A stretch of DNA of 64,000 nucleotides from Siderastrea radians (GCA_964017195.1 OZ024890.1:16849201-16913200), one strand, 5' to 3'. Counted from the first letter of the stretch, positions 42,055 to 52,745 are shown. Numbers and translations: made by a program. The notes: a model not told the origin generated them from the letters alone.

Positions 42055-43130
42055 ATGTCAGCAAAAGAAGCGAAAGAAAAGCTCGAGCGAGTCAAGGCGA
42101 TACGAGCGGCGAATCGGGGATTATTACGAAGAAAATAAGCAACGTGGGCGCAATTCTCAGTGGAATTACATTAAACGACGATCAAAGAAAGAGTTTGGAG
42201 GTTTTGGATCGATTGCTTACAGGCAAACTTAAAACCATCGAAGAACTGGACCAAAGCTTTTTATCGCTGTGCAGTGTTGATGTCATTCAAGCGGAAATTG
42301 AAGACGCTGAAAAAGTGTTGGAGCGAGTTGTGGACTGCCAAAAACGAATACAAGATGCACTACAAACGAAATCCAACGAGCATGAGGGCCATCAATTGCA
42401 GATCAATTCTACATCTGGAGCTACAAGTAATCTGGCGAAGGCTAAATTGCCAAAGTTGATTTTGCCGAAATTCCGCGGGGATATCACAAAGTGGATCAGT
42501 TTCTGGGACTGGTTTAACTCGGCCGTCCACGAAAATAAAGCATTTTCACTAGTAGATAAGTTTAATTATTTGAATTCCCTTCTCGAAGGCCCAGCATCGC
42601 GAGCAATCCAAGGATTATCATTGACCGACGCCAATTACAAGTCTGCTGTCCAAATTTTACAAGAGAGGTTCAGCAGGCGTCAACAGATTATCTCTGCTCA
42701 CATGGACGAATTGCTAATGATTGCTAACTGTTCAGGAACTGAACGTTCAACATCCTTAAGGTTCGTTTACGACCAGATCAGCGTGCATGTTCGTGGATTG
42801 TCTTCCCTGGGTGTCGCTTCTGATGAGTATGGCGGTTTATTGATTCTGGTAATAATGGCTAAGCTTCCGAGCGAACTTCGCGAGCGCATTGCAAGAGAAA
42901 CGAAAAGTTCCGTTTGGAAAATGGATGGAATTCTAGAGATCATTAAACAAGAAGTCGAAGCGAGAGAAATGAGCGAGGGAGTTAAAGCGCAGGAAGAAAG
43001 AAAGCAAATCATGTTTCAACAACCCAGGCATCCCAAGCATCCAACCACGAGTTCATTCTTCATTGGCAAGCGAGATCAAATGAACAACACCTTACAAACG
43101 CGTTGTGTTTACTGCGACGACCTGCATTAG
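42055..43130 (+). pseudogene. BEL/Pao gag region (DUF1759-like), interrupted
   Basis: An ATG at 42055 opens a basic frame that runs into a stop near 42136. Coding then continues in the next frame from about 42130 (GAILSGITLNDDQRKSLEVL), pointing to a one-base frameshift. The body contains KLPKLILPKFRGDITKWISF and EGPASRAIQGLSL, the hallmark of the BEL gag core that packages element RNA. A TAG at 43128-43130 interrupts a cysteine motif (CVYCDDLH), after which the same frame remains open. Two lesions make a functional Gag unlikely. Confidence 0.85.
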
Positions 43131-44051
43131 TCAGCATATTGTACTAAAGTCATTGATCCAAGGGATCGAAGAAACATCCTAATCGAAGCGAAACTTTGTT
43201 TCAAGTCCCTGTATCCCGATCATCATATGAAAGATTGCACAATTTCTAAGGCCTGTCGACATTGTGGAGGTCGGCATCATCAATCAATTTGTTTTGGAAC
43301 AATTCAGCATGTACAACCACCACGCCCACCACCGAACGAACTCGGGCAAATCAACAAAGAAGAGCGTGGCGCTTCGGGAGGCACGATTACAGCAATTTCG
43401 AGTACCAAGGCCAAGGGGAGCATTTTGCTACAAACTGCTACCGCGATTGCCACAAACAAAGATGGTTCCCGATCATTACCAGTGAGAATTTTATTCGACA
43501 ATGGCAGCCAGCGATCCTATGTAACCGACAATCTCAAGTCGAAGCTTTGTTTGAAGCCAATGTCATCTGAGACTCTCCACTTAAATACATTTGGAGAAAA
43601 CGTCTACCGAAAGCAGAGATGTCAAGTTGTTACCTTGCCCCTTCGCAACAAGCAGAACGAATACCTGGAGATCACAGCACTCAATTTCCCTGTTATCTGT
43701 TTGCCACTACCGAAACGTGTGGACATTAACTACTATCCTCATTTACAAGGTTTAGAGCTAGCGGACAGCTCCGAGAGTCAATGCGGTATTGACATTCTCA
43801 TTGGCTCGGATCACTATTGGAACATTGTCACCGGTGAAACAATTCGTGGGTATTCTGGGCCAACGGCAATAAACAGCAAGTTTGGCTGGCTCCTCTCAGG
43901 TCCGACTAACGTTTCCTGTTCTCCAAACGAGTCAAATGCCGTCTCAAATTTAATTATTTCTGACGGTCCATGTTTTTACGAGGCTAACGACAAAGACGAA
44001 ATTGTAGACATGTTGAAAACATTCTGGGAAACCGAGAGTTCTGGAATTTAG
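43131..44051 (+). pseudogene. BEL/Pao zinc knuckle and aspartic protease (DUF1758-like)
   Basis: In frame with the gag after the TAG, this begins with Cys/His pairs (KDCTISKACRHCGGRHH), then an aspartic protease core with the active-site triad in LFDNGSQRSYV (DNG where most BEL copies have D-S/T-G) and the conserved GIDILIGSDHYW and KFGWLLSGP segments. The frame ends at 44051 through a shift near 44040. The protease would cut the polyprotein. Confidence 0.8.
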
Positions 44052-44871
44052 ACGACTCCAAGATTGAACGACAGGTACCCGATATCGCAAAGCAAACCGA
44101 TATCTCCTTCAATGGTCGCCACTACGAGACAAGATTGCCCTGGAAAGAAGACAGTGCGCCGACCTCGAACAACTATGGTATGTGTGTGTCAAGACTACGA
44201 TCTCTGCATCATAAACTAAGGAACGAACCGAATTTACTGAGCAATTACGACAAGATTATTCAACAGCAATGCGAAGCCGGAATTGTCGAAAGGGTACGAG
44301 CGTTCATTACTCACCTCACCATGCAAGGGTCCAGCGAGATCGCGAAACAACAAAGGTACGCGTTGTTTATGATGGATCTGCTAGATCTTCGAAGGAGGAA
44401 CGATCGCTTAATGACTGCCTTGAAGTTGGCGAGAATTACATTCCGCATATTTTCGATATGCTGGCCAAGTTTCGTTGGAACGCAGTCGCTCTCACCGCAA
44501 ACATCAAGAAGGCATTTCTAATGGTTGGCATCAAGCAAGAAGATCGTGACATGCTCCGTTTCCTATGGTACGATGATCCGTTCGCCAGTAAACCAGAAAT
44601 CGCTGAGTATCGTTTCAACCGGCTTGTTTTTGGTTTGAGACCTTCGCCTTCAATTCTGGGTGCGACAATTTCACACCACTTGAGTCTGTACAAGCAGAGC
44701 GAGCCCGAGATGGCCGAGTTACTCGATAAATCCCTGTGCGTGGACGATTTGCTCACTGAAGACGACAACGATGACAAAGGCCTGGTCGTTTACAAGAAAA
44801 CCAAGCAAATTATGGTCGAAGGCGGCTTTGATCTCTGGAAATGGAACTCTAGTTCGCGTTCCCTATTTTAA
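44052..44871 (+). pseudogene. BEL/Pao reverse transcriptase, frameshifted
   Basis: The fragment 44052-44310 has the RT N-terminus (YDKIIQQQCEAGIVERV). A frameshift near 44290 leads to the main frame ending at 44871. That frame holds VVYDGSARS, the A motif ANIKKAFLMVGI (Asn where catalytic Asp is expected), FGLRPSPSILGATI and the metal-binding motif CVDDLL. Loss of the first Asp would disable the polymerase. The domain order and spacing otherwise match BEL/Pao. Confidence 0.85.
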
Positions 44872-45698
44872 AAAGAGCGATCGAGAGTTGCGAAAATCCA
44901 CGCGGTGAAAGCAAATCGAACCAAGAACCGACAACAGAAGATGACGAGTCGTACGCCAAATCTTCGACCACTCCTGGAAGCTCCGAAGCGAAGAACGAAA
45001 CGATTGTCAAAATTCTAGGACTGAACTGGGACACTGTTTCTGACGAATTTTTCTTCGATCTCAAGGAACTGTACAAATTTGGCAGCTCACTTCCGCCGAC
45101 AAAGCGTTCAATCCTTAAACTGACAGCAAAGATCTTTGACCCTATTGGATTTCTAACACCTTTCACTGTTGAAATGAAAATCTTGTTTCAAGAACCTTGC
45201 CTGGATAAAATCGACTGGGATAGCGAATTACAAGGAACCTTGCTTCTCACTTGGAACACTTTACTTGAAGAACTGAAATGCCTCTACAATGTACGAATCC
45301 CGCGCTGTTATTTCCTGTCAAGTCCAATCGAAATCGAGCTTCATGGTTTCAGCGACGCCTCTAATCGCGCGAACGCCGCAGTTATTTACATGCGTTCTCT
45401 CTATCAAGATGGCCGAGTTGATGTTCGTTTGGTTGCGTCGAAGTCCAGAGTCGCACCTTTAAAGAAGCAGTCAATTCCCCGCCTGGAGTTATTGGGAGCG
45501 GTTCTTCTCGTACGACTGGTTCACAAATTCAATTCCGCTGGAAAACAATTGAAAACAATCAATTGGACTGATTCGATGACTACACTGTTGGATAAAAAAC
45601 GAAGGAATTTGGAAACAGTACGTCCGACATCGTGTAGGACGACTGGCGACATTGCCCGGGTAAACAGAACCCAGCGGATTTGCCGTCACGGGGTTTAA
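44872..45698 (+). pseudogene. BEL/Pao connection and RNase H region, frameshifted
   Basis: Coding resumes in another frame at about 44870: ILGLNWDTVSDEF, LKLTAKIFDPIGFLTPFTV, then the RNase H-like motifs LHGFSDASNRANAAV, SIPRLELLGAVLLVRLV and NWTDSMTTLL. The region after 45590 appears shortened before the next frame begins, so part of the domain is missing. Confidence 0.8.
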
Positions 45699-46156
45699 GC
45701 GCGAAAGAGTTGTCGACCAATGCAATTTGGTGGAACGGTCCAGAACTTCTTTACAAGGCGGAGTCGGAATGGCCCGTAAGTGAACCGACAAATGCTGAAG
45801 ATGACGTTGCGCTATTGGAAATTGTCAAGACTCCAGTAGCTACTGTTCACTCGCTTGTGAACACATCAGCCACCATGCTAGAAAGGATCGACCAGCTAGT
45901 TGATATCAAGCGATTTCACGACGTCACGAGTCTGCTGCGTGTAACAGCCCTGGTTATCAAAGCTGCAAGGAGATTCAAGAATCGAGCTCGAAACGAGAAA
46001 GAAGAAACACGATTAAGCGCCGCAGACAAGCAACGTCATTCTCTAAAGAGATTGAATTTCTTACGCGCAAAGATCAGAAGTCTATCCCGCCAATCTACGT
46101 GTCACAGTTTGGTTTATTCCTTCAAGATGGTGTCGTCAAATGCAAGGGAAGACTGA
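45680..46156 (+). pseudogene. BEL/Pao spacer between RNase H and integrase
   Basis: The frame continues with PSRGLSAKELSTNAIWWNGP, a segment found after RNase H in BEL elements, then helical sequence before shifting frame at about 46100 into the integrase. Confidence 0.7.
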
Positions 46157-47496
46157 ACAAGTCGTCGTTACCTGCTAACACTCGGAATCCAGTCTTATTA
46201 CCCGCGAAACATAGCTTTGTTCAGCTTCTGATCAAGCAGTCACACGAATCAGTTAAACACAATGGGATACGAGACACTCTGATAACACTACGAGAACGTT
46301 TCTGGGTGCTCCATGGACGTGAATCAGTGAAGAATTTCATTCGGAAATGTATCATTTGTCGGAAATTCGAAGGGACTCCTTACAGTTCTCCTCCTCAAGC
46401 CGATTTGTCAAGCGACAGAGTTTCCCAAGATCCACCGTTTACCCATGTCGATCTCGACTTTGCAGGTCCTTTGTTCATCGAAACCAAGAATTCTGAAGGT
46501 GCCGAGAACGAGTCAAAGAAAGTCTATATTTGCCTGTTTACATGCGCGTCGACTCGAGCAATACACTTGGAACTTACGTCAGGAGTAAGTGTTGAAGCAT
46601 TTCTGTTGGCTTTTCGAAGATTCACGGGGCGAAAAGGAGTGCCAGCTACGTTGCATTCAGACAACGGTAAGACCTTCAAGTCGTCATCACGAGAGGTACA
46701 AAGGATTATCCGATCAGAGGAGGTGTGGCGTTACCTGACGAATAAACAGATCCAATGGAATTTCATCATCGAAAAGGCTCCGTGGTGGGGAGGATACTGG
46801 GAGCGTCTGGTGCGAAGTATCAAGAGGCCGCTAAAGAAAGTTCTTGGACGCGCTACACTTGGATTCGACGAGTTGAACACTATTCTAGTCCAGATTGAAG
46901 CAGTGATCAATTCAAGGCCAATTACCTATGTATATGATGACGAAGAATCGATCTCTTACCCGTTAACTCCTTCAGATTTAATCTATGGGCGGCGCATAAC
47001 CTGTACCCCGAACGCGTCTCATTACGAAATGGTGAGCACAAATCAATCGCTTACTAGGAAAGCACGTCACCACAAGCATGTGCTCCGTCAGTTGACCACG
47101 CAATGGCGAAAGGAGTACCTAACAAGTTTAAAGGAGAGAACGCAAGCCGTGTCTAGGGGTAGCGACAAGAAACCGATTGAGATTGGAGTCATCGTGTTGC
47201 TCAAGAACGACTCCACAAGCAGAGTATTTTGGAAGATAGGAAACGTGGAGGAACTTATTCCAGGAAAAGACGGCGAAGTGAGAGCAGCTGTTGTAAAGTT
47301 TGGAAACAGTTCGAAACGACCTGCACTCTTGAGAAGACCCTTACAGCAGTTGATACCGATTGAAGTCAAGGTTCCAGCACTTGTACAGCCCGAAGGAACT
47401 CAGGCAGATGAAACGAGAGTAACGAATGATACTGCGAGGCCCCGACGAACCGCGGCGATTGTTGGAGAAACCAACAGACAGTTGAACAGTGCATGA
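46099..47496 (+). CDS. BEL/Pao integrase with C-terminal DUF5641-like tail, open frame
   Basis: A 465-codon frame. Near the start are the H2C2 zinc-binding residues (HESVKHNG, CIICRKFEG). The DDE core follows: HVDLDFAGPL (first Asp), LHSDNGKTF (second Asp) and APWWGGYWERLVRSIK (Glu). AVINSRPITY and YPLTPSDLIYGRR are usual BEL features, and the tail (about residues 300-420) resembles DUF5641. It is the longest undamaged piece of the element, but upstream breaks mean it would not be made as part of a polyprotein. The enzyme would insert element DNA and make the 5-bp duplication seen. Confidence 0.88.
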   Translation: MSQFGLFLQDGVVKCKGRLNKSSLPANTRNPVLLPAKHSFVQLLIKQSHESVKHNGIRDTLITLRERFWVLHGRESVKNFIRKCIICRKFEGTPYSSPPQADLSSDRVSQDPPFTHVDLDFAGPLFIETKNSEGAENESKKVYICLFTCASTRAIHLELTSGVSVEAFLLAFRRFTGRKGVPATLHSDNGKTFKSSSREVQRIIRSEEVWRYLTNKQIQWNFIIEKAPWWGGYWERLVRSIKRPLKKVLGRATLGFDELNTILVQIEAVINSRPITYVYDDEESISYPLTPSDLIYGRRITCTPNASHYEMVSTNQSLTRKARHHKHVLRQLTTQWRKEYLTSLKERTQAVSRGSDKKPIEIGVIVLLKNDSTSRVFWKIGNVEELIPGKDGEVRAAVVKFGNSSKRPALLRRPLQQLIPIEVKVPALVQPEGTQADETRVTNDTARPRRTAAIVGETNRQLNSA

Positions 47497-47560
47497 ACAC
47501 TTGAACATTTTTTGATTTATTTTCTTTAAGCGAAGTTTGAAAGTTTCTCATGATGTGAAT

Positions 47561-47573
47561 AAACTTTGGGGAG
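47561..47573 (+). other. BEL/Pao polypurine tract
   Basis: AAACTTTGGGGAG ends directly before the TG of the 3' LTR. The GGGGAG purine run is a normal plus-strand primer. Confidence 0.6.
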
Positions 47574-47837
47574 TGTTAATTTGCGAAACTGTCCAGGGTG
47601 GACAGTTTCGCAAACTGTGTAACGACATACATGTACTTGTTTTGTTTGTACAGTTATAAGTGATTGACACATGAACCTTGTGATAAGTGGTATGTACAAT
47701 AGACTTTGAGCAGTCCATTTTCGAAGCGAGACGTGCAAGATCGAGATATACGAAGTTACGAGACGAAATTGTGTATATAGGGACAACTATAGGAATAAAC
47801 GAATCAATTCAATTAAAAAAAGTCGCAGTTAATGACA
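47574..47837 (+). repeat. BEL/Pao 3' LTR with terminal hairpin
   Basis: 264 bp. Near its start TTTGCGAAACTGTCC and GGACAGTTTCGCAAA (47580-47594 / 47600-47614) form a perfect 15-bp stem with loop AGGGT. In the 5' LTR the first half of the stem is altered. It also carries GGGACAACTATAGGAA where the 5' LTR has a TA run. Confidence 0.88.
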
Positions 47838-47859
47838 CCCGCTAATAGATGCCTCTCGA

Positions 47860-48672
47860 AAATACCCAAAGATCGAGAAAGTTTAAGCAAAATACTTTCA
47901 AGTAATTAAAAAATGTCGATTTCTGTTTTCTTAGAACGCTGGGTGCCAATTTTGTAAACTAACTCGAGTAGATCTTTTCGGATTCTTTGCCCTAAAAGAG
48001 AAGTTGCGCAAAATTTTATTTTGGGGAACAGAAGGCTTGTCGCAGATTTTCCGAGCTGCTTCTGGCTGCTGCTGTTGCTACTTGTAGCTGGCTTTTTTCA
48101 CTCTCGGCGACTCCAAATGTGTCATTCTCAAAACAAAGGAAATTAATTTTTCCATAGGTCTCACGACGGAATCGCTTTTGAGTTGTTGTTCGCGACGTTT
48201 CGACAACAATACTGCTAGTGTTCATCAGGCGATGAGGTCGATTGTTTAGGTGTCGGTATTTGTACTGTTGGTTCGCTGCTGTTGGTGCATTTCGATCCTC
48301 ATTATTATTCCGACTATTAGATGTTGTTCCCTCACAAGTCCGCTTTGCACATGTGGTTTATCGGCTGTTGTGCTTTTTGATCGTAGGTATCCAAGCTTCA
48401 GGAATTTCGATTCCACTATCGCTATTGACGTTGTTAGGATGAAGTCTTATATGGATAGCCTCTTTGACCCTACGTGTGTACCAGTGAGGGTCACGATCAA
48501 TAAAATAAACTTCTTTTCAAATAGGAAAGACGTAGAATCGTTATTTACAAACGTGCCGATCGAAGGTGCCGTAAAGGCCACATTATGCCAACTAGAAAAC
48601 GATGCCGGTCTTGCCGACCGCACAAACCTTACACCTACACAAATTGCCTCCCTAGGATACAGCGAACAATAA
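47860..48672 (+). mobile_element. Penelope-like remnants in opposing orientation
   Basis: The plus-strand frame 48430-48672 contains RKDVESLFTNVPIEGAVKAT, an RT segment typical of Penelope-like elements, ending in a stop at 48670. Upstream, the minus strand (48229 to about 48020) reads as a 3' end of such an element, with a hammerhead-like motif. Mixed orientation of partial copies is common in this class. The fragment is short and has no intact gene. Confidence 0.6.
48190..48229 (-). ncRNA. Candidate hammerhead ribozyme of a Penelope-like end
   Basis: The minus strand reads CCTGATGAACACTAGCAG, then TATTGTTGTCGAAACGTCGC. Both conserved core boxes, CTGATGA and CGAAAC, are present in the right order with a 19-base insert that could form an imperfect stem II. 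The stem is not fully paired, so activity is uncertain. Confidence 0.45.
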
Positions 48673-48789
48673 TGTCTTGTATATTTGCATTCTGTTGCCG
48701 CTTGCGGAGTCAACTCTGAAGAGGACCGCAGAAGGCGGGAGAAAAATTTAGTTGTTTTTTTAACTTTTAGATCTCTTTTTAACGTTTTT

Positions 48790-49235
48790 ATAATGGCTAT
48801 CTCTAAAATATGAATCGAGGAACGGGGAATGGGGAAAGGGGAATCTCTAAAATGGGGATTCTCTAATACGGGGAATCTCTAAAAAAGGGAATCTCTAAAG
48901 TGGGGAATCTCTAAAATAGGGAATCTCTAAAATAGGGAACCTCTAAAACGGGGAATCTAAAATAGGGAATCTCTAAAACAGGGAATCTCTAAAATAGGGA
49001 ATCTCTAAAACGGGGAATCTCTAAAATAGGGAATCTCTAAAACAGGGAATCTATAAAATAGGGAATCTCTAAACTATGGAATCTCTGAAATAGGGAATTT
49101 CTAAATTGGGGAATCTCTAAGATAGGGCATCTCTAAAACGGGGAATCTCTAAAATAGGGAATCTCTAAAATGGGTAATCTCTAAATAGGGAATCTCTAAA
49201 ACGGGGAATGTCTAAAATGGGGAATCAATGAAATG
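48790..49235 (+). repeat. 17-bp GGGGAATCTCTAAAA minisatellite, left arm
   Basis: About 25 copies of AGGGAATCTCTAAAAT or GGGGAATCTCTAAAAC, often alternating. The inverted counterpart lies at 51967-52745. The Harbinger-like MITE at 49246 sits at its right edge. Confidence 0.9.
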
Positions 49236-49245
49236 GCAAACCTTA

Positions 49246-49928
49246 GGGTGCGTTTTTTGGGGAGAATCCGAAAACGGATTTGTGATCCCAGATCATATGG
49301 ATTTTTCAACACCAAAGAAACGCAAAATACGAAAAAGGATTATTTTGTCATGACAAGACAGGCTGGACGCGCACAATATATATAACAGAACGATATTTCT
49401 CTTGTACTGCCCTAGAATTCAACTAGAATGGAATACAAATAATTTATAAACAAGGACAGTATCTGCAGTAGCTCAAGTGAACTCGCTATTTGCGTTTACA
49501 ATTAGCAAAATCTGGTCCCTGGATTACAGAAATGGTACACAAATGAAGTTATCCTGACGTGTCAATGCTTCTGCCTGTACTTTTGGAGAAAACTTTTCAA
49601 ATATACGGAACGGAATCCTCACCTGAATTTTCTTTTTCATGATCGAATGTTTTGTCACGCAAGATCGAGAGAAAATATGGCGAGACCAGTAAATTTGCAT
49701 GGAAGACTGCTTGACAGATGTACTGTTTTCGGATCCGTCTCCCAAAGAAACGCATGGATCATGAATCCTAAAACCCGATTTGGATTTGATCTGATGTATC
49801 CACTCGGAGTGTGGTTTCTTCGGATCACTAATCCCTAATTATTCCATTTTCGGATTTAAGAAAAGAAACGCAAAATCCGTTTTTGGATACAAGAATCCGG
49901 ATTTGGATTGTCCCAAAGAAACGCACCC
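49246..49928. mobile_element. Harbinger-like MITE with TTA target duplication
   Basis: The left end GGGTGCGTTTTTTGGGG and right end CCCAAAGAAACGCACCC are inverted, and TTA lies at both borders (49243-49245, 49929-49931). TTA/TAA duplications are characteristic of PIF/Harbinger elements. The interior has nested AATCCGAAAACGGATTT and GATCCCAGATC words and no transposase. Confidence 0.7.
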
Positions 49929-49931
49929 TTA

Positions 49932-51020
49932 ACCCTTTCTCGCCCAAGAGTGCCTAAAATTAAAATTCAAGACGAATCCCAAATTTCATTTCGTAAAAAC
50001 TGAAATATATAAATAGTACCACCATGGGATTTAAACCACAGACTTGGAACTTAGAATCACCTTAATATCTCCATAACTGACTATGGGAGTGAAAGGTGTT
50101 AAATCATAGCATGGGTTCTTTAGAAGCTCAGCTTAGCGGGGTAAAAAGGTCAAGGTCGCGTTCTATGACTGATTGATTTCGATCACTTGGTAGGTCTCTG
50201 GTTTTCATGGCTGACAGGTTAGCTGTCGATGTACAGTACGATCGGACCTCAGACGTCCGTTAAGAAGGGTCTTTTTAGCTCCCTTCAAGGACTATTGATT
50301 TCTCTCCGCAGTTTGAAAAAAATAACCGCGTGTTCACAAGTTTATGGACCGCAAGATCAGCAAAGATCAACAACGCTCAACTTTCGGTGAATGAATTTTT
50401 ACTCGCCGTCCGAGATATTTCTTGGCCTCAGATAACACTTTTCCTGAATTTTTCCTCAAGGGCGACCTTTTATTTCAGGAATAGCGTTATTTGAGAACAT
50501 TTCTAATGATTGCAAGTTCATTCATTCATCACATTTTCAAGTTTACAGATCTTGGGTTCAGAGCTTGTAGTCATCGAACTTGTGATCACGTGGTCATTCT
50601 TTTCAAACGCGCGGAGTGAAATCAATAGCCCACGAAGCGGGCCAAAAAAATCTCCCCTCAAAAATCGTCTGAGATCGATACTAACTATGATTGTTGGCAG
50701 GGAAAAAAATAGGGTCATCAGTTGGGTCTTAAATTTTAGAGTTCGCGTTATTAGAATCTCTGCTTAAAAGGCGCACTAATAAATTACCTCCAACCGCTGT
50801 GATGCGGCTGATATACCCCTGCTTATCTACCTGATCTATACTCAACGGGCCTGTGGAGCCAGGGTAGCATCTGTGAGGCTTACATATGCACGTGAAAAAC
50901 GTATTTATTGTAATCGCCAGAGCCTGTTTGGCTTACGTGAGCAGATCGACTCATTTGGTAACCTGAAGCGTAAAGCATGAGGTAACTTTCCAAATCAAGT
51001 TCGGATCTTTATGAATTCAA
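49932..51020. other. Intergenic, nothing recognised
   Basis: About 1.1 kb without a supported gene. Only short frames; one at 50510-50767 has no features. Confidence 0.5.
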
Positions 51021-51029
51021 ATCCTGGAC

Positions 51030-51335
51030 AAAATGTTTGAGTCGTCGTTTCGTGTTTTTGTTTCGTCGTTTCGTCGTTTCGTTGTGTCACTTCCTTGCTT
51101 CGCTTCGTTGTCCCTTTTGCAATTTCGTGTTGTTTCGTGTTATCGTTTCGTCGTTTCGACGTTTCATTGTGTCACTTTCTTGCTTCGTTTCGTCGTCCCT
51201 CTTGCAATTTCGTCTTGTCGTCGCCCCGTTTCGTCGTTTCCTTGTTTCGATTCGTCACTTCTCTCGTCGTTTCGTCGACACTTCGATGTTTCGTTTCGTC
51301 GTTTCGTTTCACCGTTTCGTTTCGCCGTTTTAACT
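51030..51335 (+). repeat. TTTCGTCGTTTCG pyrimidine-rich repeat
   Basis: Irregular tandem of TTTCGTCG, TTTCGTTTCG and CTTGCTTCGTTTCGTC words over 300 bp, giving open frames in all three plus-strand registers (Phe/Val/Ser-rich), which I do not call as proteins. Confidence 0.8.
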
Positions 51336-51663
51336 CCGCTGGACTGGGAACATGAAAAGGTATAATTCGCGTGTCCATTACATGAAGCGGTTATCGTGGT
51401 TTGGCCAAGGATGGCGAGCTTGTTGAGGTCTGAAGAATTCTTAAAGGACCTACTTCCCCCGGAATATAGAATACATCGTCAACCACGTAAACGAACGGTT
51501 TGATGAAAGCGAGAATGAAATTATAGCTACATTCTTTCTCGAGCTTCTTCGTTATTTTACGTTCCCCCCGAGTTGGAAAGTTTGTTGTTGAGAGCTCGTC
51601 AAATGATTGTTGTTGTTGGTGTCGATGAGAAATCATTACAGAGATGATTGTTTAAGTTTACAG

Positions 51664-51865
51664 GATGCCAAGGACGTCCAACCATAGATATTCCAAAGGA
51701 GATACTAGAACTCTATCTTAAGCATCATTTCACTCCAGTACAAATGGCTCAACTGTTTCTGCTGTTTTGTGTGTCAACAAAAACGATCAGACGACGCCTC
51801 AATGATTTTCAGCTTCACGTTGAAAAGCATAGCTGTCTCAGGGAGGCAGAATTAGACAATGAGAT
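51664..51865 (+). CDS. Exon with helix-turn-helix of an integrase-core family protein
   Basis: Acceptor TTTACAG ends at 51663 and donor GTAAGT starts at 51866. The exon encodes CQGRPTIDIPKEILELYLKH, TPVQMAQLFLLFCVSTKTIR and RRLNDFQL, then a tail with EAELDNEM. GRP...IP...LE...F...(M/I)AxLF.VSxxTIxRRL is the N-terminal HTH seen in a family of animal integrase-core-domain proteins; this assignment is from memory of the family. The downstream intron begins with the inverted minisatellite at 51967, and no catalytic-core exon is visible before 53 kb. A preceding exon was not found. Confidence 0.5.
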
Positions 51866-51966
51866 GTAAGTTTGCTAATTTCAACCGTCATTTTTTCTTT
51901 TTTGTAAATGGACCTTTTGACCCCTCTGAGCTGAGTTTCGAAAGGACAGCTGCGAGAATCTTTTGT

Positions 51967-52745
51967 TTTAGGGATTCCCCGTTTTAGAGATTCCCTATTT
52001 TCGAGATTCCCCATTTTAGAGATTCCCTATTTTAGAGATTCCCCGTTTAAGAGATTCCCTATTTTAGAGTTTCCCTATTTTAGAGGTTCCCCGTTTTAGA
52101 GATTCCCTATTTTAGAGATGCCCTATTTTAGAGTTTCACCATTTTAGAGATTCCCTATTTTAGAGGTTCCCCGTTTTAGAGATTCCTTAGTTTAGAGATT
52201 CCCCCGGCGTTTTAGAGATCCCCTATTTTAGAGATTCCCCGTTTTATAGATGCCCTATTTTAGAGATTCCATATTTTAGAGATTCCCTATTTTAGAGATT
52301 CCCTATCTTAGAGATTCCCTATTTTAGAGATTCCCTATTTTAGAGATTCCCTATTTTAGAGATTCCCCCTTTAAGAGATTCCTCATTTTAGAGATTCCCT
52401 ATTTTAAAGATTCCCTATTTTAGAGATTCCCCGTTTTAGAGATTCCCTAGTTTAGAGATTCCCTATTTTAGAGATTCCCCGTTTTAGAGATTCCCTATTT
52501 TAGAGTATTTTAGAGATCCCACGTTTTAGAGACTCCCTATTTTAGAGATTCCCCGTTTTAGAGATTCCCTATTTTAGAGATTCCCCGTTTTAGAGATTCC
52601 TTATTTTAGAGATTCCCTATTTTAGAGATTCCCCGTTTTAGAGATTCCCTATTTTAGAGATTCCCCGTTTTAGAGATTCCCCGTTTTAGAGATTCCCCAT
52701 TTTAGAGATTCCCCGTTCCTTGATTTCCCGTTCCCTATTTTAGAG
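51967..52745 (-). repeat. 17-bp minisatellite, right arm (inverted)
   Basis: About 45 copies of GATTCCCTATTTTAGA or GATTCCCCGTTTTAGA, the reverse complement of the array at 48790-49235. The two sub-variants alternate as in the left arm. Confidence 0.9.

Larger units (their letters stand above)
41730..47837 (+). mobile_element. BEL/Pao LTR retrotransposon, complete ends, decayed coding
   Basis: Two LTRs (41730-41984, 47574-47837) begin TG and end CA, and a 5-bp target duplication CCCGC flanks them (41725-41729, 47838-47842). Inside, in BEL/Pao order, are gag (DUF1759-like), a zinc knuckle, an aspartic protease (DUF1758-like), reverse transcriptase, RNase H, an integrase of the H2C2/DDE type and a DUF5641-like tail. 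At least one stop codon and about six frameshifts break the polyprotein, and the RT first-Asp motif is changed. The LTRs differ at many positions, so the insertion is not very recent. Confidence 0.92.

Noticed and set aside
48016..48225. Minus-strand 69-codon frame as a host gene
   Set aside because: Its start coincides with the CTGATGAACACTAG motif of a Penelope-like 3' end, so it is better seen as element sequence.
51033..51378. Phe/Arg/Ser-rich frames in all three plus-strand registers
   Set aside because: Low-complexity TTTCGTCG sequence; composition explains the open frames.
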